Below are positions 50,337-58,895 of a stretch of 64,000 bases of DNA, piece by piece. How positions within the stretch are numbered: the stretch's first letter is position 1; every line of letters begins with the position of its first letter. The DNA is from Paraburkholderia fungorum (GTDB lineage Bacteria > Pseudomonadota > Gammaproteobacteria > Burkholderiales > Burkholderiaceae), in NCBI RefSeq assembly GCF_902833645.1, contig NZ_CADFGE010000020.1, forward strand, positions 62,001 through 126,000. The letters run 5' to 3'. A program made the position numbers and the translations under genes. A model generated the notes under the pieces. The model was not told the DNA's origin, ran no database searches, and saw nothing but the letters and a program-made list of their open reading frames with translations.

Positions 50337-51065
50337 ATGCAGGCCTCGCATACCGTTTCAGCCCGCACCACGCCGGCTTCGTCCCTCAGAATGAACTCCC
50401 GTGCCTTGAGCGCGACTGCCGCGGTCGCGGCGATTCATGTCGCTTTGCTCGCCGTGATCCTGACGCTGCGTCATGACCCCACGCCACCGGCAATCGAATC
50501 GCGCGTCATGACCGCCCAGTTGCTGCCGCCGGCGCCAGTGGCCGCGCCCGTCGCGTTGCAATCGATCGCGCCGCCACCGCCCAAGCCGACGCCGCCGGTC
50601 CATACCAAAGCCAAAGTCCAGCCAAAGCCGACACCGACGCCCAAACCAGCGCCTACGCCGCTACCCGAGGCTGCCGCGCCGTCGCCCACGCCTGTCGCGG
50701 CGCCTGATCCGACGCCGCCCGCGCCGGCCGCACCGCCCGTTCAGGCGGCGCCGGCGGTCGGCCGGCCGACGATGGAAATCACCGCGCCGAAAAACGTTTC
50801 GCACATCGACTGCAACATGGTCACGCCAGAGTACCCATCGCTGTCCAAACGGCGTGGTGAAACCGGCACGGCCTATGTGAAGTTCGTGGTCGGACTGACG
50901 GGCAAGCTCGAGAACATCGAACTGAAAAAGAGCAGCGGCTTCAACCGTCTGGACGATGCCGCGCTTGCCGCGGCGCACGCGAGTGCCTGCAAACCCTATC
51001 TCGAGAACGGCCAGCCGGTTCGGGCCGCGTACACCCAGCCTTACAACTTCAATCTGAACGATTGA
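50337..51065 (+). CDS. tonB: TonB energy-transducing protein
   Basis: About 242 residues from ATG at 50337 (ATG at 50391 is a serious alternative). A single membrane anchor (ATAAVAAIHVALLAVILTLR) is followed by a long Pro/Lys/Ala-rich span crossing the periplasm and the TonB C-terminal domain (EYPSLSKRRGETGTAYVKFV, KKSSGFNRLDDAALAAA). It drives siderophore and haem receptors using the ExbB-ExbD motor, encoded directly downstream. Confidence 0.93.
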   Translation: MQASHTVSARTTPASSLRMNSRALSATAAVAAIHVALLAVILTLRHDPTPPAIESRVMTAQLLPPAPVAAPVALQSIAPPPPKPTPPVHTKAKVQPKPTPTPKPAPTPLPEAAAPSPTPVAAPDPTPPAPAAPPVQAAPAVGRPTMEITAPKNVSHIDCNMVTPEYPSLSKRRGETGTAYVKFVVGLTGKLENIELKKSSGFNRLDDAALAAAHASACKPYLENGQPVRAAYTQPYNFNLND

Positions 51066-51093
51066 GGCGGATTTCAAAAAAGAAGGAATAGCA

Positions 51094-51825
51094 ATGCAAA
51101 ACTACGGACTGGCGCACGTGTGGGCGCAAGGGGATTTCGTGACGCGTGGTATCGCGCTCGCGCTGTTGATCATGTCGGTGATGTCGTGGAGCGTGATCGC
51201 CATCAAGGGCTGGAATGTGATGCGGCTGAACCGTCTCACGAAGAACGCCGAGCAGCAGTTCTGGCATTCGGACGATCTCGCCGACGGCGTGAAGAAACTC
51301 GGCGGCGGTTCGTCGACGCCGCAGGACAATCCTTTCCTCGCGCTCGCGCTGTCGGGCCAGGAAGCCGCCGATCACCATCACCAAACCCAGCCGCATCTGC
51401 ATGATCGTATGGACGTGTCGGACTGGGTGACACGCTGCCTGAAAGACACGATGGATGACAGCGTCGCGCGCATGCAAAGCGGTCTGGCGATTCTCGCCTC
51501 GATCGGCAGCACGGCGCCGTTCGTCGGTCTGTTCGGTACGGTGTGGGGCATCTATCACGCCCTGCTGGCAATCGGCGCAAGCGGCCAGTCGTCGATCGAT
51601 CAGGTCGCGGGCCCGGTCGGCGAAGCGCTGATCATGACCGCGTTCGGCCTGTTCGTCGCGATTCCGGCCGTGCTCGGCTACAACGCGCTGACGCGCGCCA
51701 ACAAGGCGATCGTCGCCAAGCTGAGCCGTTTTGCGCACGGCCTGCATGCGTTCTTCGTGACGGGCGCCCGTCTGTCGTCGTCCAAGCGCGGCGACGGTTT
51801 GCGTCTCGCCACGCGCGCTCACTGA
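51094..51825 (+). CDS. exbB: ExbB proton channel subunit
   Basis: A 243-residue protein with an AAGGAATAGCA ribosome site. It has three membrane segments (the first RGIALALLIMSVMSWSVIAI) and the MotA/TolQ/ExbB block ILASIGSTAPFVGLFGTVWG followed by VAGPVGEALIMTAFGLFVAI. A His-rich stretch (ADHHHQTQPHLHD) in the cytoplasmic loop is unusual and might bind metal, but this is not established. It lies between tonB and exbD. Confidence 0.95.
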   Translation: MQNYGLAHVWAQGDFVTRGIALALLIMSVMSWSVIAIKGWNVMRLNRLTKNAEQQFWHSDDLADGVKKLGGGSSTPQDNPFLALALSGQEAADHHHQTQPHLHDRMDVSDWVTRCLKDTMDDSVARMQSGLAILASIGSTAPFVGLFGTVWGIYHALLAIGASGQSSIDQVAGPVGEALIMTAFGLFVAIPAVLGYNALTRANKAIVAKLSRFAHGLHAFFVTGARLSSSKRGDGLRLATRAH

Positions 51826-51841
51826 TCGACGAGGTATTCCG

Positions 51842-52261
51842 ATGGCAATGAGCCCCTTCGCCAGCGACGATGACGACGGCCTGATGAACGAAATCAACAT
51901 GACGCCGCTCGTCGACGTGATGTTGGTTCTCCTGATCGTCTTCATGGTGACGATTCCGGTGATTCGTCACGCGGTCAAAATCGATCTGCCGCATGCAAGC
52001 AGTCAGAAGGAAGATACCAAGCCCGCGCAAGTGACAATCGCGATCGATGCGGACGGCAACGTGTTGTGGGACGACAAGAAGGTCGACGACGCGGCGCTGA
52101 GCGCGAAGATTGCAGAGGCCGCGCAAGCGAATCCGCAGCCGGAGCTGCATCTGGATGCGGACCGCAAGGTCGCGTATGAGAAAGTGGCGCAAGTGATGTC
52201 GGCGGCGCAGGCCGGCGGCCTCACCAAGATCGGCTTCGTCACGCAGCCTAAAACGAAATAA
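51842..52261 (+). CDS. exbD: ExbD motor subunit
   Basis: A 139-residue protein with one membrane helix carrying the essential Asp (NMTPLVDVMLVLLIVFMVTI) and a periplasmic domain (AQVTIAIDADGNVLWDDKKV). It completes the TonB-ExbB-ExbD motor. It starts 16 bp after exbB behind GAGGTATTCCG and is followed by a terminator. Confidence 0.95.
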   Translation: MAMSPFASDDDDGLMNEINMTPLVDVMLVLLIVFMVTIPVIRHAVKIDLPHASSQKEDTKPAQVTIAIDADGNVLWDDKKVDDAALSAKIAEAAQANPQPELHLDADRKVAYEKVAQVMSAAQAGGLTKIGFVTQPKTK

Positions 52262-52349
52262 GGGCAAGCGCTCCACGCATGGCGTCGCGCCCCTGTTAAG
52301 CAACGCCTGCCGAAAAAGCAGAATAGCCCTTGAAACAGGTGCTAAAAGT

Positions 52350-52385
52350 AAAAGGCCTTCATCGTCAGATGAAGGCCTTTTTTTG
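52350..52385 (+). terminator. Rho-independent terminator of the tonB-exbBD operon
   Basis: AAAAGGCCTTCATC and GATGAAGGCCTTTT pair closely around GTCA, followed by a T run. Confidence 0.9.
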
Positions 52386-52414
52386 TGCGCACTCGGCGCC
52401 TTCGGGCGGCGGGA

Positions 52415-52534
52415 TCACTTACCGTCAGAAGATGACTGATAGCTCGAATCACCGCATGCGACAGCCGTGGTCGACACGGACAGCGCGGTCAGCCCTATCA
52501 GGCCCACTATCATAGAGGCCATGAGTTTTCGCAT
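52415..52534 (-). CDS. Small lipoprotein/secreted peptide of unknown function
   Basis: A 39-residue frame starting MRKLMASMIVGLIGLTALSV, ending TTAVACGDSSYQSSSDGK. It has a clear signal sequence with Cys28 in a lipobox-like VAC, and an AAGGAG site 7 bases before the ATG. It is convergent to exbD, with the terminator between. Tiny lipoproteins of this type (similar in size to entericidin-like peptides) are common in Burkholderia, but no family is assigned. Confidence 0.65.
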   Translation of the reverse strand: MRKLMASMIVGLIGLTALSVSTTAVACGDSSYQSSSDGK

Positions 52535-52664
52535 AAGAGACTCCTTAGCGAAGGGATTTCACTATAGGCCCGCAGACGCGCGCATTCAAGCAAACTGCCA
52601 TTGAAAGTACTCATGACAGGCGGCGCTTAAATGCTAAAAGCGATGTTGCCACCCGGAATAAGTG

Positions 52665-53651
52665 CTATGACGCGAGCGCGAGAGCCGGCCGCGCGGCGTC
52701 TTGTGTGTTTCGCGTCGGACACTCGCCCATGATGTGCTTGCCTTCGTCCGGATCGAGCATTTCAACCAGATAATCGACGAACGCCCGCACGGCCGGCACC
52801 ATTCCCTGCCGCGACACGAATACCGCATACAACTGCGGCGTCGGAAACGTCCAGCCCGGCATCACAGGCGACAACTGCCCCGCGCGCAACGCGCTGCCAT
52901 ACATCATTTCCGGCAACGCGGCGATACCCACGCCGGACAGCACCGCTTCACGAATCGTCATGAGATCGGCGGTGACGAGGCGCGGCTCGTGCTCGTGCGC
53001 GTGGCGCGTGCCGTCCGGAGCAATCAGATCGAAGACGTGGCGCCCGTCGCCGGTCGGCACGTCGAGCGTTTCAAAACGGCTGAGATCGGCGGGCAACAGC
53101 GGCGGCGCATTCTGCTGCAACAGGCTCGGTGCGCCGACCAGCAGCTGCTGCGTGCGCCACAGCGGGCGCACCACGATGTTGGCGTTCTCCGGCGGATCGG
53201 AACGCACGCGCAACGCGATATCGATCGAATCGTCGAACAGATCGACCACGCGGTTCGTCACGCGCATCACGACCCGCACTTCCGGGTAGCGATGCATGAA
53301 CTCCGGCAGAATCTGCGACAGGATGGTTTGCGAAACCGTCACCGGCACGCTCACGCGCACCGTGCCGCGCGGCGACGAACGCAACTGCTGCACCACGTTG
53401 ACGGCCGCCTGCGCCTCGCTCAGCATCGCCTGACAGTGCTGGTAGAACAATTGACCGGCCTCAGTGAGCGCCAACTTGCGAGTGGAGCGTTGCAGCAGGC
53501 GCACGCCCAGCGACGCCTCCAGCTCGGTCAGCCGGCGCGACAGGCGCGACTTGGAAATACCCAGCACGCGCTCGGCGGCGGAAAAACCGCCATGTTCGAC
53601 GACCTGCGAAAAGTACATCAGGTCATTCAGATTGTGTGAATCGATCTTCAT
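52665..53651 (-). CDS. LysR-family transcriptional regulator
   Basis: A 328-residue protein from ATG at 53651 (MKIDSHNLNDLMYFSQVVEH). The winged helix-turn-helix is FSAAERVLGISKSRLSRRLT with ELEASLGVRLLQRSTR, followed by the effector-binding domain from residue 92. The end is extended by about 20 residues (ECPTRNTQDAARPALALAS). It is transcribed away from the pirin gene and probably controls it and itself from the shared 122-bp gap. The inducer is unknown. Confidence 0.93.
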   Translation of the reverse strand: MKIDSHNLNDLMYFSQVVEHGGFSAAERVLGISKSRLSRRLTELEASLGVRLLQRSTRKLALTEAGQLFYQHCQAMLSEAQAAVNVVQQLRSSPRGTVRVSVPVTVSQTILSQILPEFMHRYPEVRVVMRVTNRVVDLFDDSIDIALRVRSDPPENANIVVRPLWRTQQLLVGAPSLLQQNAPPLLPADLSRFETLDVPTGDGRHVFDLIAPDGTRHAHEHEPRLVTADLMTIREAVLSGVGIAALPEMMYGSALRAGQLSPVMPGWTFPTPQLYAVFVSRQGMVPAVRAFVDYLVEMLDPDEGKHIMGECPTRNTQDAARPALALAS

Positions 53652-53719
53652 CTCATCGTTCCAGTAATAGAACAATCCATTGCGTGAGGGCGGCTGGCAC
53701 CTAGGAAAACGGTCCCTAT

Positions 53720-53750
53720 AATAGCTCTATGTTTCAAAAATAATGCTATT
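53720..53750. promoter_or_regulatory. Inverted repeat in the LysR-pirin promoter gap
   Basis: AATAGC (53720-53725) and GCTATT (53745-53750) are inverted across 19 A+T-rich bases, overlapping TATAAT-like sequence. Position between divergent genes suits a LysR-type operator. Confidence 0.5.
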
Positions 53751-53773
53751 CCCCATTTTTTGAGGTGACTTTG

Positions 53774-54652
53774 ATGAGCACGACGCGCACGATCGAACGC
53801 ACGTTTCCCGCCGTTCGCACGACCGAAGGTGGCGGCTTTATCGTCCACCGCCCGTTTCCGACCCGACTGCTGATGGATTTCGATCCGTTCCTGCTGCTCG
53901 ACGAAATGGGTCCGATCGACTATGCGCCGGGCGAGGCCAAAGGCGCGCCGGATCATCCGCATCGCGGCTTCGAAACAGTCACCTACGTGCTCGAGGGTCA
54001 GTTCGGTCACAAGGATTCGGGCGGCCATTCCGGCACGTTGCGGGCCGGCGACGTGCAATGGATGACCGCGGGCGCAGGCGTTGTGCATAGCGAAATGCCG
54101 GACCCGTCGTTCGTGCGCACCGGTGGGCGCGTACACGGCTTGCAGTTGTGGGTGAATCTGCCGCGCCGCGACAAGATGATCGAGCCGCGCTATCAGGAGA
54201 TACCGTCGGCCAGCATTCCGGTGGCGACGTCCGCGGATGGCAAGGTGCGCGTCAAGGTCATCGCGGGTGAGGCGCTCGGCATCAAGGCGGCGATTGAAAC
54301 GCGTACGCCGATCCTCTATCAGCATTTCTCGCTGCAACCGGGCGCGACGATCCGGCAACCCGTGCCGGCCGACTACCGGGTGTTCGCTTATAGCCTGTCG
54401 GGCAAGGGCTTTTACGGCGAAGGCGAGGCACGCCAGGAAATCGATGCGCAAAACATGGTGGTATTCCAGAACGACGGCGAGTCGGTCACGCTGAGCGCCG
54501 GCGCCGAGCCGCTCGAAGTACTGCTGCTCGGCGGGGTGCCGCTGAAGGAGCCGGTCGTGCGTTACGGCCCGTTCGTGATGAACACCGAAGATGAGATCCG
54601 CCAGGCCGTGATCGACTATCAGGCCGGACGCATGGGCGCGATCACGCACTGA
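53774..54652 (+). CDS. Pirin family protein
   Basis: A 292-residue protein from ATG at 53774, behind GAGG; GTG at 53765 is in frame. It is a bicupin: the N-terminal cupin carries the metal ligands in DHPHRGFETVTYVLEG and HSEMP, after FDPFLLLDEMGPIDY. The C-terminal cupin starts near residue 190. Some pirins are quercetin dioxygenases and others regulate metabolism; which applies is unknown. The divergent LysR gene is its likely regulator. Confidence 0.93.
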   Translation: MSTTRTIERTFPAVRTTEGGGFIVHRPFPTRLLMDFDPFLLLDEMGPIDYAPGEAKGAPDHPHRGFETVTYVLEGQFGHKDSGGHSGTLRAGDVQWMTAGAGVVHSEMPDPSFVRTGGRVHGLQLWVNLPRRDKMIEPRYQEIPSASIPVATSADGKVRVKVIAGEALGIKAAIETRTPILYQHFSLQPGATIRQPVPADYRVFAYSLSGKGFYGEGEARQEIDAQNMVVFQNDGESVTLSAGAEPLEVLLLGGVPLKEPVVRYGPFVMNTEDEIRQAVIDYQAGRMGAITH

Positions 54653-54832
54653 TCGACCCTGCCGATGCGCGTTGCCGCTGACGATTGCGGTAACGCGGCA
54701 TCGCCGCGCCGCCACGCATTGGCGCGGAGACCGGTAAATTCGTTCACAATAGTAATTTATGCCGCGCGCCATACCGTCTAACCATGATGGACTATGGCGC
54801 GCGGCGATTTCCGTCCCTGTTCAGGAGCGCGC

Positions 54833-55234
54833 ATGGCAGAGTCCCACGTCACCGCCCACATCGGTTCGACGAATTACCAGGTCCTTTTAGACGACGGCAA
54901 GCACACGTGGCTCGCCGACGAACCCGAGTCCGTCGGCGGCGGTGATCGCGGGCCTTCGCCGGTCACGCTGCTGCTGTCGAGCCTCGGGGCTTGCACGTCG
55001 ATCACGCTGAAGATGTACGCTCAGCGCAAGGGCTGGCCGCTTGCCGACGTGCGCGTGGCGCTGTCGCTTGAAAGCGGCGACGCGGGCACGTCGATCGAGC
55101 GCAAGATCATGCTGGAAGGCGATCTGTCCGACGAACAGCGGGAACGGCTATTGCAAATTGCCAATGCGTGTCCGGTCCACAAGATCCTCACGCATTCGAT
55201 CACAATCCGTTCGGGTCTTGCCGCTGTCGCCTGA
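54833..55234 (+). CDS. OsmC family protein
   Basis: A 133-residue protein from ATG at 54833, with CAGGAG 7 bases before. It has the OsmC/YhfA layout: GGGDRGPSPVTLLLSSLGAC with the peroxidatic-type Cys, then MYAQRKGWPLADVRVAL, and the second Cys in ANACPVHKILTH. Such proteins reduce organic hydroperoxides or handle related thiol chemistry. It is not clearly of the Ohr subgroup. It stands alone between pirin and the SRPBCC gene. Confidence 0.9.
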   Translation: MAESHVTAHIGSTNYQVLLDDGKHTWLADEPESVGGGDRGPSPVTLLLSSLGACTSITLKMYAQRKGWPLADVRVALSLESGDAGTSIERKIMLEGDLSDEQRERLLQIANACPVHKILTHSITIRSGLAAVA

Positions 55235-55303
55235 AGCAGGAAGGGTGCGGCACCGGCAGACGGGACCGCGCCTATTGCAACGCTTTCATAGGAAGCCGTC
55301 GTT

Positions 55304-55786
55304 TTGAATTTCGAACACCTTATCCAGATCAACGATCCGTTGAATCCGCTTGTCGACTCGATGACCCGCGAACAACTGTGGGAAGGTCTCGTGCTCCGTG
55401 CCGAACAGCCGCAACTGTTCGTGATCGGCCTCGATAGCTGCACCATCCTTTCGCGCGAAGCCGACACGCTCGAACGCGAACTGCACTATGGCCAGGCCAC
55501 CGTGCGCGACCGTGTCACGCTGCGGGATCGCCAGAGCGTGCGCTACGACATTCTGCCGACGGCGGACTATGTCGGCGGCTCGCTGACCATGACGATCGAG
55601 CAGCCCGACGAACTGCAGTTGTTCCTTCGCTTCGAATACACGACCACCCTGCCGGTGTCCGACGACCAGGACGCCGTGCAGACGCAGGAAATCGTGAAGT
55701 CGGCGTATCGCGAAAACGATATCGACACGGTGCGGCTGATCCGTCAGTACGTCGTGGCCAAGCAGGAGCCCGGTTCGTTGCATTGA
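55304..55786 (+). CDS. SRPBCC-fold protein, DUF1857-like
   Basis: A 160-residue protein with a TTG start at 55304, supported by AGGAAG just upstream and by the family opening NFEHLIQINDPLNPLVDSMT, which would be lost with the next Met (55361). The central part (LFVIGLDSCTILSREADTLE, YVGGSLTMTIEQPDELQLFL) fits the AtaL-like/DUF1857 group of SRPBCC ligand-binding proteins. The ligand is unknown. Confidence 0.8.
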   Translation: MNFEHLIQINDPLNPLVDSMTREQLWEGLVLRAEQPQLFVIGLDSCTILSREADTLERELHYGQATVRDRVTLRDRQSVRYDILPTADYVGGSLTMTIEQPDELQLFLRFEYTTTLPVSDDQDAVQTQEIVKSAYRENDIDTVRLIRQYVVAKQEPGSLH

Positions 55787-55921
55787 TGTGGGTGCGGGCG
55801 CCCTGCCCGCGTCGTCGTGCCGGGCGAGGCGGCCGGATGGAGGTGGCGTGCCTCTTCCGCCTTTCGCCTTCGTCCTTCAGCTATCGAAACTAAGATCCGA
55901 TGAATTTCTCTTTCTTGTAAA

Positions 55922-55942
55922 TAGGAATAGTTATCATTTAGA
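55922..55942 (+). promoter_or_regulatory. Likely Fur box upstream of hemP
   Basis: The sequence GGAATAGTTATCATTTAGAA resembles a Fur site and lies about 35 bp before the hemP start. hemP genes are classic Fur targets. Confidence 0.65.
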
Positions 55943-55976
55943 ATTAGTCCATCGAATCGACCAACAGCTAAAACGA

Positions 55977-56243
55977 ATGACCGATCTCACGCGCTCTTCA
56001 ACCCTCAGCCTGCGCCGCCCGGCGGCCGCGCTGACCAGCCGTCCGAAACCGTCGGCGGCGACGGCGGCGACAACCGCCACGAAGCCAGCAACGGATCGCG
56101 CCAACGGTGCCAGCGAAAAGTCGGATCGGGTCGTGCGCAGCGACACGCTGCTGCAAGGCCACACTCACGTCAGCATCGTGCATAACGGCGAAACCTATCA
56201 ACTGCGCGCAACGCGCCTGGGCAAGCTGATCCTGACGAAGTAA
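55977..56243 (+). CDS. hemP: Hemin uptake protein HemP
   Basis: An 88-residue protein from ATG at 55977. The conserved HemP domain is at the C terminus: RVVRSDTLLQGHTHVSIVHN and GETYQLRATRLGKLILTK. The N-terminal 45 residues are Ala/Thr-rich and disordered, longer than in the shortest HemP proteins. HemP (HmuP in Burkholderia-type bacteria) supports haem uptake gene expression under iron limitation. A Fur-like box is in front and a candidate small RNA follows directly. Confidence 0.9.
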   Translation: MTDLTRSSTLSLRRPAAALTSRPKPSAATAATTATKPATDRANGASEKSDRVVRSDTLLQGHTHVSIVHNGETYQLRATRLGKLILTK

Positions 56244-56282
56244 CGGGCAGCACCGAATCGCAGTCAGTACCGGGTATTGTGG

Positions 56283-56400
56283 GGACCACCTCCTCGAGAG
56301 GTGTTGGGCATTAGCCAGCCACGACGGCTTGCACGTGAGAACTAGACCCCTTCGTGCAGACACCAAGCCAGCCGTCGCAGCCAGCCAGGCCGCTTTTTTG
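56283..56400 (+). ncRNA. Candidate iron-responsive small RNA behind hemP
   Basis: This non-coding stretch is unusually structured. A first hairpin has CACCTC and GAGGTG around CTCGA, exposing CCACCTCCT, which is the anti-Shine-Dalgarno sequence. A second, larger stem pairs CGACGGCTTG with CAAGCC and GTCG, and has an inner GCACG/CGTGC. A T6 run follows at 56394-56399. The place behind a Fur-controlled hemP and the ribosome-site-binding loop fit the iron-starvation small RNA type known in Burkholderia cenocepacia as BrrF, which lowers iron-using TCA enzymes. Identity with BrrF is not shown here. Confidence 0.55.
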
Positions 56401-56455
56401 GTTCTCACTCAATGCGGATAGACGAACGACATCGTGTATCGCAAGACAGGAAAAG

Positions 56456-56495
56456 AAAAAGCCGTGGGATGTTCATCTCCACGGCTTTTGTTTTG
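56456..56495 (+). terminator. Rho-independent terminator behind hemP and the RNA candidate
   Basis: AAAAGCCGTGG and CCACGGCTTTT pair around ATGTTCATCT, followed by GTTTTG. It also reads as a terminator on the minus strand for the ftr operon. Confidence 0.8.
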
Positions 56496-56550
56496 AACGG
56501 CGCCGATCAGGTTTCGACAGCACCACGAAGCGTTAGAACCTCGTTATGAC

Positions 56551-57957
56551 CTACTTCGAAGCCCAGCCCCAGAACATCAGCCACCACGCACTATCGACCA
56601 CCGCCAGCGCCGCGGCGAACCACACCATCGCGAGGGCGCGTTGAACGAAGCGCTCGCTATAACGGCGTGTAACCAGCCAGGCGAGCCACGCGCTCCACAG
56701 GTTGGCAATCGCCAGAATCGCGATACGCACATCCGATGCCCACCACAAGGGCACATGTTCCGCGCGCAGCAGCGACAGCGTGGTCGCCGACAAGCCAAGG
56801 AACACCCCTGCGCCTGCGATCGGAATGAGGCCTTGCGTCAAATGATGCAGACGCACGGTATTGAAGCGCCCCAGCATGCGCGTCGCGCCCATCAGCAACA
56901 CCAGTAGCGCGGTGCCGTACACCAGCGCGGTCGCGAGGATGTAGCCGATCACCATCGTGCCGTCGAGCCACGAGAATACGTCGTTCTGCTCAGGGTAATG
57001 CGTGAACAGGAACCACGGCGCGTTGGTGTCGAGCGGCCAGGTGATGTCGTGATCGACCAGCCAGTTGGCGAAGAACATCTTCAGGTCGATGAACCAGCGC
57101 GAAGCGGTCCAGTGGAACGCGCCGATCGCGATACCGAGCAGCCCGTACAGGATCAACGCGGTGTCCCACGGGTTCGCCTGTTTGTCGCCGAGCTGCACGA
57201 CTTCCGACGACGGCGCGCGCCACGTCAGCGCGATCGCGTCGCGATGCCCGCTGCAACGGCCGCACATATGGCAGTCCGACGCGCCCTTCATATTGCGCAG
57301 CGGCACCAGCGGCGCGCAATTGATTGGAATCACGCGATGCCCGTGCTCGCCGTTCTTGTACGAACGGCGCCACGCGTCTTCATCGACCTTGTAGTGGAAC
57401 GGCGCGAGACGGGCCAGCAGCGAAAAAACCCCGTTGACGGGGCACAGATACTTGCACCAGACGCGCTTCTCGCGTCCGTACAGCAAGCCGATGATCATTG
57501 CCGCGAAAGTCGAGCCGCCGAGCACCAGCAGCACCGCTTTCGGATACTGGTAGACGCTGACCATCTGGCCGTAGATGGTGGTGATGCCGAACGCGACGAA
57601 TGGCCAGCCGCCCCAGCGCATCCAGCGGGGAATCGCCCGGCCGCGGCCGTACTTGCTCGCGAATTCCGCGAGCGCACCCTCCGGGCACAGCACACCGCAC
57701 CAGACACGGCCGAGCATCACCATCGACAGCAGCACGAACGGCCACCAGATGCCCCAGAACACGAACTGCGCGGCAAGCGTCAGGTTGCTCCACAGATGCG
57801 CGGTATCGTCAGGTAACGGCATCACCGCCGGCACCAGAATCAGGAACGCGTACACGGCCACCACGACCCACTGAATGCCGCGGATCAGGCTGCCGTGACG
57901 CTGCATCCACTGCCCGGCCGCCGCGAGCCGGCCCGGACGTGTCATCACGGCACTCAT
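56551..57957 (-). CDS. ftrD: FtrD, polyferredoxin-type membrane protein of ferrous iron uptake
   Basis: A 468-residue protein from ATG at 57957, overlapping ftrC by 4 bp (ATGA). It has several membrane helices and two groups of iron-sulfur/redox cysteines: WCGVLCPEGALAEF and WCKYLCPVNGVF, then NCAPL with SDCHMCGRCSGHRDA. It resembles NosR/CcoG-type ferredoxins. In FtrABCD systems it is thought to dispose of the electron taken from iron during uptake. It is the last gene of the operon. Confidence 0.88.
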   Translation of the reverse strand: MSAVMTRPGRLAAAGQWMQRHGSLIRGIQWVVVAVYAFLILVPAVMPLPDDTAHLWSNLTLAAQFVFWGIWWPFVLLSMVMLGRVWCGVLCPEGALAEFASKYGRGRAIPRWMRWGGWPFVAFGITTIYGQMVSVYQYPKAVLLVLGGSTFAAMIIGLLYGREKRVWCKYLCPVNGVFSLLARLAPFHYKVDEDAWRRSYKNGEHGHRVIPINCAPLVPLRNMKGASDCHMCGRCSGHRDAIALTWRAPSSEVVQLGDKQANPWDTALILYGLLGIAIGAFHWTASRWFIDLKMFFANWLVDHDITWPLDTNAPWFLFTHYPEQNDVFSWLDGTMVIGYILATALVYGTALLVLLMGATRMLGRFNTVRLHHLTQGLIPIAGAGVFLGLSATTLSLLRAEHVPLWWASDVRIAILAIANLWSAWLAWLVTRRYSERFVQRALAMVWFAAALAVVDSAWWLMFWGWASK

Positions 57958-58799
57958 GCTGCGCGCCCGGCGGCCTGCTGCGCAGGCTTGCGATTCGCGC
58001 GGCGCACCAGCAGATAGACGACCAGCCAGTACACGGCGTACGCGATCAGATTCATCAGCGCCGGGTGAGCGCGATAACCGGTGAGGGTCGCGACCAGCGA
58101 ACCGAAGGTACTGGAATCGTCGAGGATGGCCGACGAATTCCACATCTGGCCAACGATTGTCGGCAGGATTTCCTTGTCGATCAGCTTATCGACACCGGTC
58201 TGGAACAGGCCCGCGCCGAGGAACAACAGCATGATTTCCGTGACACGGAAAAAGAGCCGCCAGGAAAAGATCTTGCCGCCCAGTTGCAACACGTAGAAGG
58301 TCAGCAACGCGAGACCGAGACCGATCGCCACCGCGAGCATCTGGCTGCCGTCCACATGGCCCGATTGGCCAAAGCCGAGACCGTACAGGAAGATCACGGT
58401 TTCACTGCCTTCACGTGCGATCGCCAATGCGACCAGCAAGGCGACGCCCCACCAGTTGGAATCGCGCTTGCTCTTTTGCAGCGACTGTTCCATGTCGCGC
58501 TTGAGCGAGCGGCCATGCTGCTTCATCCACAGCACCATTTGCACGATCAGCACACAGGCGACCAGCACCATCGCGGTCTGGAAATAATCCTGTGCGTCAC
58601 CGGAGAGCACTTCGGTGAAACCGACCAGCGCCGCGCCGAGTGCGACCGCGGCGATCAGACCGGCCGCGACGCCGCCCCACAGGTACGGCAAACCGCGGCG
58701 CGCATCGTCGTCGCCATTTTTCAACCATGCGTACAGGATGCCGACCACCAGCAGCGCCTCGACACTTTCGCGCCACACGATGAATAGAATCTGACCCAT
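57954..58799 (-). CDS. ftrC: FtrC, FTR1-family iron permease
   Basis: A 281-residue protein from ATG at 58799 with seven membrane helices. Both REXXE iron-binding motifs are there: RESVE in the first helix (FIVWRESVEALLVVGILYAW) and REGSE in the fourth (LAIAREGSETVIFLYGLGF). This is the permease of the FtrABCD ferrous iron system. The long N-terminal frame to 58838 lacks support. It lies between ftrB and ftrD. Confidence 0.93.
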   Translation of the reverse strand: MGQILFIVWRESVEALLVVGILYAWLKNGDDDARRGLPYLWGGVAAGLIAAVALGAALVGFTEVLSGDAQDYFQTAMVLVACVLIVQMVLWMKQHGRSLKRDMEQSLQKSKRDSNWWGVALLVALAIAREGSETVIFLYGLGFGQSGHVDGSQMLAVAIGLGLALLTFYVLQLGGKIFSWRLFFRVTEIMLLFLGAGLFQTGVDKLIDKEILPTIVGQMWNSSAILDDSSTFGSLVATLTGYRAHPALMNLIAYAVYWLVVYLLVRRANRKPAQQAAGRAA

Positions 58800-58895
58800 C
58801 CAAGCTCTCCCTCTACCTGCTACTGCTTTACCTGCCACTGCTCCGGCGAACGCGTCACCCGTTTGCTTGAGGGTCCGCGTTCGCGCCCCAAGCCG

